A stretch of 64,000 nucleotides of DNA from Saccopteryx bilineata. Its lineage: Eukaryota; Chordata; Mammalia; Chiroptera; Emballonuridae. The position numbers and the translations under genes are program-made. Location of the stretch: assembly GCF_036850765.1 (NCBI RefSeq), contig NC_089490.1:104960574-105024573 (forward strand), written 5' to 3'. The stretch's first letter is position 1. Each line of letters starts with the position of its first letter. The notes below the pieces were generated by a model that worked only from the letters and a program-made list of their open reading frames with translations, had not been told where the DNA came from and did not search any database. Positions 59,043 through 64,000 of this stretch are shown here, piece after piece.

Positions 59043-60429
59043 GTAAGATGAGACTTCAGAGTTGGTTGGTTTTGGTTTTGTTTGTTTTTTTCATTTAATT
59101 TTCAGGATATGTTCAAAACTTTTTTGCTTTCCTATGTTGTCAGGATAGAGAGTAATGTCGGGGCTTCATAAAATAATGGAACAGCTGGTGGAGAATAGGC
59201 TCCTAGTGGTGACACACCATCTTTCTGAAGGTGTGCTAACCCGGTGTGCTATTTCAATGCTAAAACGTCATCATTGGGAATCTCGATTTTAGTGCTAACA
59301 GTCCCTGTCCCATTGTGGATTATGGTATCCTGGGTTTTTTGCTTGTTTGTTTTAATAGTCTCATCACCTCCCACTGCACCATTCTGAATGTAGATCATAA
59401 CAATGGCTGTGGAAAGATGTTCTGGGGAATTCCAGGTGGGGTGACATCTGGCTGAGAAATACAGTATTACAAAATGCATTAGGTATTCACTCTCTACCTT
59501 CCCAAGTTTCCATAAAAGGTCCCAGGATACTTTTACACCAGCATAACAGTATTTCAAGCAAGCTTCACATGAATTGTCATCAGAGAGCAAGTTCAGTGTC
59601 AGATCTGCAACAAGGCCAGCTGGGGGGGGGGGGGTCAATCTGAGTGATTTATTTAAAATGCATTTCACAAGGTATGATTTCTGCTCTATTAATAGTAAAA
59701 CTTAAATGTGATTCTGCCTCTTTGCCAGGCAAATGATCAACACCAATTTAATTTCAGTGGGCTGTATAGTCTAATATTTTTTACAGAAACATTGAAAAAT
59801 GACACAATGGTTACTCACTCCAGCTCTGAGGTTAGGTGAGGATGAGTTTAAACTGTGATTTTATTTGTTTAACAAATAATTCTGAGGCTCATTGACTGCT
59901 GCTCCTCAGCTAACTAGCTGTTCAACCATGAGCAAGTTACATAGTCTCTCGAAGCTTCAGTTTCTCCCCTGTCGTGCTCCACAAACAGCAGTAATTATCA
60001 TCCTCATCATCACCATCCCCGTCATCATAGTGAGTGATTGCTTTAGTGAACAAAGCAGATGTTGGCTGCTGCTTACAGCTAAGTCTACTTTTCAAGAAGG
60101 GCAATGAGCCATTCCATTGGAAAAGGATAATTTGATGGTCAAACGATTTTTGAAAAGAGAATATTAACCCTGACCTACTAAGAAAGAAAAGACAAAATAA
60201 TGTCATCAGTGTACTTACCCACATGAGAAACCCAAATGTAAAGAAAATTCTGCCTTACAAAATATAGCTGTGTTATGACCATTAAAGGGGATTAATTAAA
60301 ACTATATCTAAGGGTAGTTTTTGTTACTTTTGGTAAAAACCATTCCAGTGTTATTTTGGTTCAGAGTGGCCATCAGATGAAAGTTGCCAGGAAAAACAGA
60401 GATTTTGTTTTTCCATCCACCACTGCACA

Positions 60430-60568
60430 GTGCACCGGGAAAAGAAATGGCCGATCAAGGAATCAGAAGACCTCTAACTTACAGTGTGACTTGGGCAGGT
60501 CCCTGAAACTCTGTGCACCTCAGTTTGCTTCTCTCTAAAACAGGGGTGATGATACTGGCTCTACTTAT
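60430..60568 (+). repeat. MIR relic, cut by a hAT insertion
   Basis: 'cagtgtgacttgggcaggtccctgaaactctgtgcacctcagtttgcttctct' is the MIR 3' half. The hAT at 60577 lies within it. Confidence 0.6.
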
Positions 60569-60576
60569 CTTTAGAG

Positions 60577-60902
60577 CAGGGGTCCCCAAACTACGGCCCG
60601 CGGGCCACATGCGGCCCCCTGAGGCCATTTATCCGGCCCTCGCAGCACTTCCAGAAGGGGCACCTCTTTCATTGGTGGTCAGTGAGAGGAGCATAGTTCC
60701 CATTGAAATACTGGTCAGTTTGTTGATTTAAATTTACTTGTTCTTTATTTTAAATATTGTATTTGTTCCCGTTTTGTTTTTTACTTTAAAGATATGTGCA
60801 GTGTGCATAGGGATTTGTTCATAGTTTTTTTTATAGTCCGACCCTCCAACGGTCTGAGGGACAGTGAACTTGCCCCCTGTGTAAAAAGTTTGGGGACCCC
60901 TG
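60577..60902 (+). mobile_element. Non-autonomous hAT element in STAB2 intron 1
   Basis: Terminal repeats CAGGGGTCCCCAAACT and AGTTTGGGGACCCCTG (in complement sense). A perfect 8 bp duplication, CTTTAGAG, lies at 60569-60576 and 60903-60910. Same family as 22763 and 50925 but with fewer internal bases. Confidence 0.94.
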
Positions 60903-61319
60903 CTTTAGAGTGTTCTAGAACAGTTACGATGGTGTCTTTGGAAGGAGTGTAACTGTGAACTGCCCTGTAAATGCCAGGTTTCTTCTTGTACAGCTTTGAC
61001 AAATCTCAGTAAACTTAGAAATAGTTATAATGTTCCCATGACCCCTAACCTAGTGCTGGGCCCATGGAATGACAAAAAAAAAAAGAGTGAGAGTGGTGGA
61101 TTTTAAATAAAGAGCGAAGACAACAAAGGTGCTCTACTGGCCAACCACTGAGAAAAGGAAGAGAGATGAGTGTGGTTTTGTGTACGTGTTGATGTTACAC
61201 GGGGCCTTGAAGGCTTTGAGGTCTGGGACCCAAAGGGAGGGGAGACAATATTCTTATCAGGAGAGGCTACAAGCAAAACACAGAGATGGGGATAGGGAAG
61301 GGTTGGGAAATTAGCAATT

Positions 61320-61450
61320 ATTGCCTATGATATTCCAATACTGGGCCAGGCAATTGGCACGTGTTACATCACAAAGTTCTCAGTATCCTCGAGACTGGTT
61401 ATCATTATATCCCCTTTATAGACGATGGCAAAGAGTAAGGAATTCATGCC
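61320..61450 (+). repeat. Probable MIR relic
   Basis: 'gatattccaatactgggccaggcaattggcacgtgttacatcac...atatcccctttatagacgatggc' has the MIR rhythm. Decayed. Confidence 0.45.
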
Positions 61451-61744
61451 AGATTGTACTCTTAGGAAGATACTGAGCTTGATCCCATGCTTAGGTCTTC
61501 TGACTCCCAAGATCAGTTTCTCTTCATTGTACAAATCTGCTTCTTTTTAAGTTTGATGGGAAAATAAAAGAAACTTGAAAAATGTGAGGAAATTCACCTG
61601 GGAGGATCAGCACCAGCATCATGGGCAATGAGGGATCCTGAAGGCAAGATCAAAGTACCTCTGCATCATTCATTGTAACAGTTCCCTGCTGCTTGATGTC
61701 ACTTGTTGTTTTTGTGTGCCTGTCTGACCTTCTACAACTCATTC

Positions 61745-61880
61745 ATTCAATCAAAAATATTTATTGAGCACTGCTGTGTGCCAGACACTGTTCCAGGTGC
61801 TTCAGACCAAGCAGCAAACAACAGAATAGAGAAAGATCACCACCTTCATGGAGCTTACATTCTAGCTAGATTGTAATCAA
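61745..61880 (+). repeat. L2 3' end
   Basis: 'attcaatcaaaaatatttattgagcactgctgtgtgccagacactg' through 'tcatggagcttacattctag' is a clear L2 3' end. Confidence 0.8.
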
Positions 61881-62349
61881 AAGAATACAAACATCTTTCG
61901 AGTAGGAACTGTTTGCTCCATGGCATTTAGCATCCAGACTAGCCTATTCCTATGGAATTAACTCTGAATGGATATCCTTGAGACTGGTCGATCTATGACC
62001 TATTGACCTTGAATGACCTGCCTTAACAATTTCTCATTTGAAAAGAGTACTCTGCAATATAGTTCAGATTCCCCATTTGGAGAAGTGAGGTTACCTTACC
62101 TTGCTGGACTCCAGACTTTAGATCAGGGATGGCAAACAAGTGGTATAAGCAGCCCTTGCACAGCCATGGCAGACATTGCTTGTTGATCCCAACACTCTTT
62201 CCAGATAAAATGGAAAGTAGCCTGCCAGCAATTACTAATCAACCTCTTTGCCATCCTTGCCTTTTCATTGACATAAAGTTGAAGGAGAAGATTGACCAAG
62301 CAAGGCTCTGATAATGGAACCTGATTTTTCTTTTTTTATGTTTTCACAG

Positions 62350-62483
62350 ACAAAAAGATGTGATCAGAAGTCTCTGCTTGTCATTAGGACTGAGTGCAAA
62401 TCCTGCTCACTCAACTTTGGGATTAAGTGCCCAGATGGTTACACCAAGGTTACCAATGGCTCCATGGGGGTTCGCGACTGCAG
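62350..62483 (+). CDS. STAB2: STAB2 exon 2
   Basis: 134 nt, entering in phase 0 and ending two bases into a codon (TGC AG before GTACTC). It encodes [19 protein letters not shown] then [19 protein letters not shown]. These are the cysteine-spaced segments near the start of the stabilin-2 ectodomain. The conserved order CDxKSL, RTEC, CPDGYT, VRDC is present. Acceptor TTTTCACAG and donor GGTACT flank it. No stop or frameshift. Confidence 0.94.
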
Positions 62484-63807
62484 GTACTCATTGTGATAAA
62501 ATAGTTGTTCTCGAGTCTTGAAACCCAAGGGATTGTGAATCAAAATAGAAATCCTCCATCTCAGAAACTACAAAGCATTTCCATGATTTTCTCTTTCTCT
62601 AAGCTTACATTGAGCCCAAACTTAAGCAACTCACAGCCAGGACTTTGAGTTTAAAAAATAATGTATTATTATTGATTCACATTTTAATACAAAATTGCAC
62701 ATATTACGTTGCACATAAACATTCTTCTTTTAGTTTGAAAATCTTGGTTTTGTTTCATGTGAAAAGGGGTCAAGACAAGAACATGTTAAAAAGTCTTGGG
62801 TCTGACAGTCATTTTACTAACTAGCTATAGACCCTGATACGAATTAGAATCCAAAGAAGGGAGATAAATGAATTACAGCTTTGTTGCATTTTATGCGAGT
62901 GCTGAAATTCTGAAATTCTCTCCTGATTCAAGGCTAATCCTTGCAAAATTCTGCTCCCCGGCTAATGGATGCAGCCATGCAGCTCAAGTGCAAACGCAAT
63001 TATTTTTATCCACTTAGTCTACTGATTTAAAAAATTAAGCAGTACTGAATGAGTTTCATTTTGAATTCATGGACAAAAAATTAGTATGATTTCTTGCTTT
63101 GCATAAAATGAAATCTTAACACTGTTATATCACACCATTTTAAATTTGTGTTTGCTTAATGTGACTGCGCTATATTCTAAACCCAAATCATCATATTTAA
63201 TAGAAGTTTCCCACCATTAACTGGTCTAGAATTAGCAAGCATATAGTTGACCACTCAATTATCAAAGTGGGTGCACATTTGAGGCTAGATTCTTTTAGAA
63301 AGTATATCAGAAAGACTTAGGGTTCAAGGTTAAAATCAGACAGCGACTTGAGTGAGAACTTTGTACTGGTTACGTTTTTTTTTCACTACCAAGGTTGGCA
63401 CTTGGTTATATCCCACCCCATTCTACTCTAAATACACAGGTCCTGTAACCACATAATTCATGATCTTTCTCTTCTTGTATTGGCTGCTAGGACACCCAGT
63501 GACAAATCTGAAGTCCACTTCTAGCATATGCTTAGAACATTATTTTCATCTACTAACTCCCCTTCTAACATCAGTTTAGATATTTCACCCCTATTTTCAT
63601 TGTGCCCTAATTTTTTTCCATCCACTTCTTACAATTAAAGATAAATAAATCATGGTTACACATTTTTCTACCGAGAAAGTAAAAAGTGTTCGATGTATAT
63701 ATATTTTTTAATATAAGCAACTGTGAAGATTTTTAAAAAGGCAATCTCACTGCCCAGAGTGAACGCATTGCTCTGATTATGGGTAATGTCTCTCTTTACC
63801 CTTCAAG
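62484..63807 (+). other. STAB2 intron 2
   Basis: 1.3 kb AT-rich intron from GTACTC to TTCAAG. No repeat that I can name. Confidence 0.88.
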
Positions 63808-63923
63808 GTACACCTTTGAGATCAGATCACACTCGCTGTCTCTCCCTGGATGCCGCCACATCTGTAGGACAGACTACCTCCAGCCTCAATGCTGTCCGGG
63901 CCACTGGGGCCCAGACTGCTTGG
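63808..63923 (+). CDS. STAB2: STAB2 exon 3 (runs on beyond the window)
   Basis: 116 nt: the first base completes the split arginine codon from exon 2 and the last base begins the next codon. It encodes [19 protein letters not shown] and then a [10 protein letters not shown] block that opens the first EGF-like repeat. Acceptor CTTCAAG and donor GGTAAGT are canonical. With exons 1-2 it gives 109 uninterrupted residues. The remaining roughly 2,400 residues (fasciclin, EGF-like and Link domains in the family) lie outside the window. Confidence 0.94.
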
Positions 63924-64000
63924 GTAAGTGGCAACCCCTTTTCTAGGACTCGGATACTTACTTATCGATGTCCCATTTAACAGAAAATTGAGAGGAAGGA
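63924..64000 (+). other. STAB2 intron 3 (start)
   Basis: Begins GTAAGTGG and is cut by the window edge. Confidence 0.85.

Larger units (their letters stand above)
59043..62349 (+). other. STAB2 intron 1
   Basis: 3.3 kb intron from a GTAAGATG donor to a T-rich tract and TTTTCACAG acceptor. It contains a G-run (59622-59634), a MIR split by a hAT element (60430-60902) and an L2 3' end near 61745-61880. Confidence 0.88.

Noticed and set aside
62110..62330. An additional hAT MITE starting 'cagggatggcaaac' in STAB2 intron 1
   Set aside because: I could find neither a matching inverted end nor an 8 bp duplication.

Overview
This is a mammalian nuclear genomic window, most likely from a bat and probably a horseshoe-bat relative (Rhinolophoidea). 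The evidence is an intron-containing vertebrate gene at the right end, a high density of L1, MIR, L2 and MaLR repeats, and many copies of a roughly 400 bp tRNA-derived SINE that starts GCCCTGGCC and ends in an A-rich tail. I associate that SINE with Rhinolophus-type bats. The lineage call rests on remembered SINE consensus, so it is moderate. There is no bacterial, plasmid or phage content.

The only host protein-coding gene I can support is the 5' end of STAB2 (stabilin-2) on the + strand. Exon 1 carries the signal peptide (58965-59042). Exons 2 and 3 (62350-62483 and 63808-63923) begin the cysteine-rich ectodomain. All splice sites are canonical, all phases agree, and the gene runs off the right edge.

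The 58 kb upstream of STAB2 is intergenic and built largely of transposons. From left to right it holds: an unnamed LTR-like element with a poly-A tail (0.8-1.4 kb); a twin-primed, inverted L1 (1.5-4.5 kb); a MIR split by a SINE that carries a GAA expansion (6.0-6.6 kb); an old antisense L1 (about 14.9-20.1 kb) interrupted by a SINE and by a pol-less endogenous retrovirus (15.6-18.3 kb); three SINEs stacked in one target (21.5-22.7 kb); several hAT MITEs with 8 bp target duplications; a full-length antisense L1 with a perfect 16 bp target duplication (28.5-35.3 kb); MER5A-like, MLT1-like and L2 relics (36.9-41 kb); and a nested L1/mariner/hAT cluster at 50.6-52.1 kb. That cluster includes a deletion derivative of a Tc1/mariner-like transposase.

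A few CpG-retaining, non-repeat stretches (about 10.2-10.7, 12.4-12.9, 46.3-46.6 and 49.1-49.3 kb) are candidate regulatory or conserved non-coding DNA. I found no new gene system. The most informative signals are insertion histories that can be read directly from target-site duplications.
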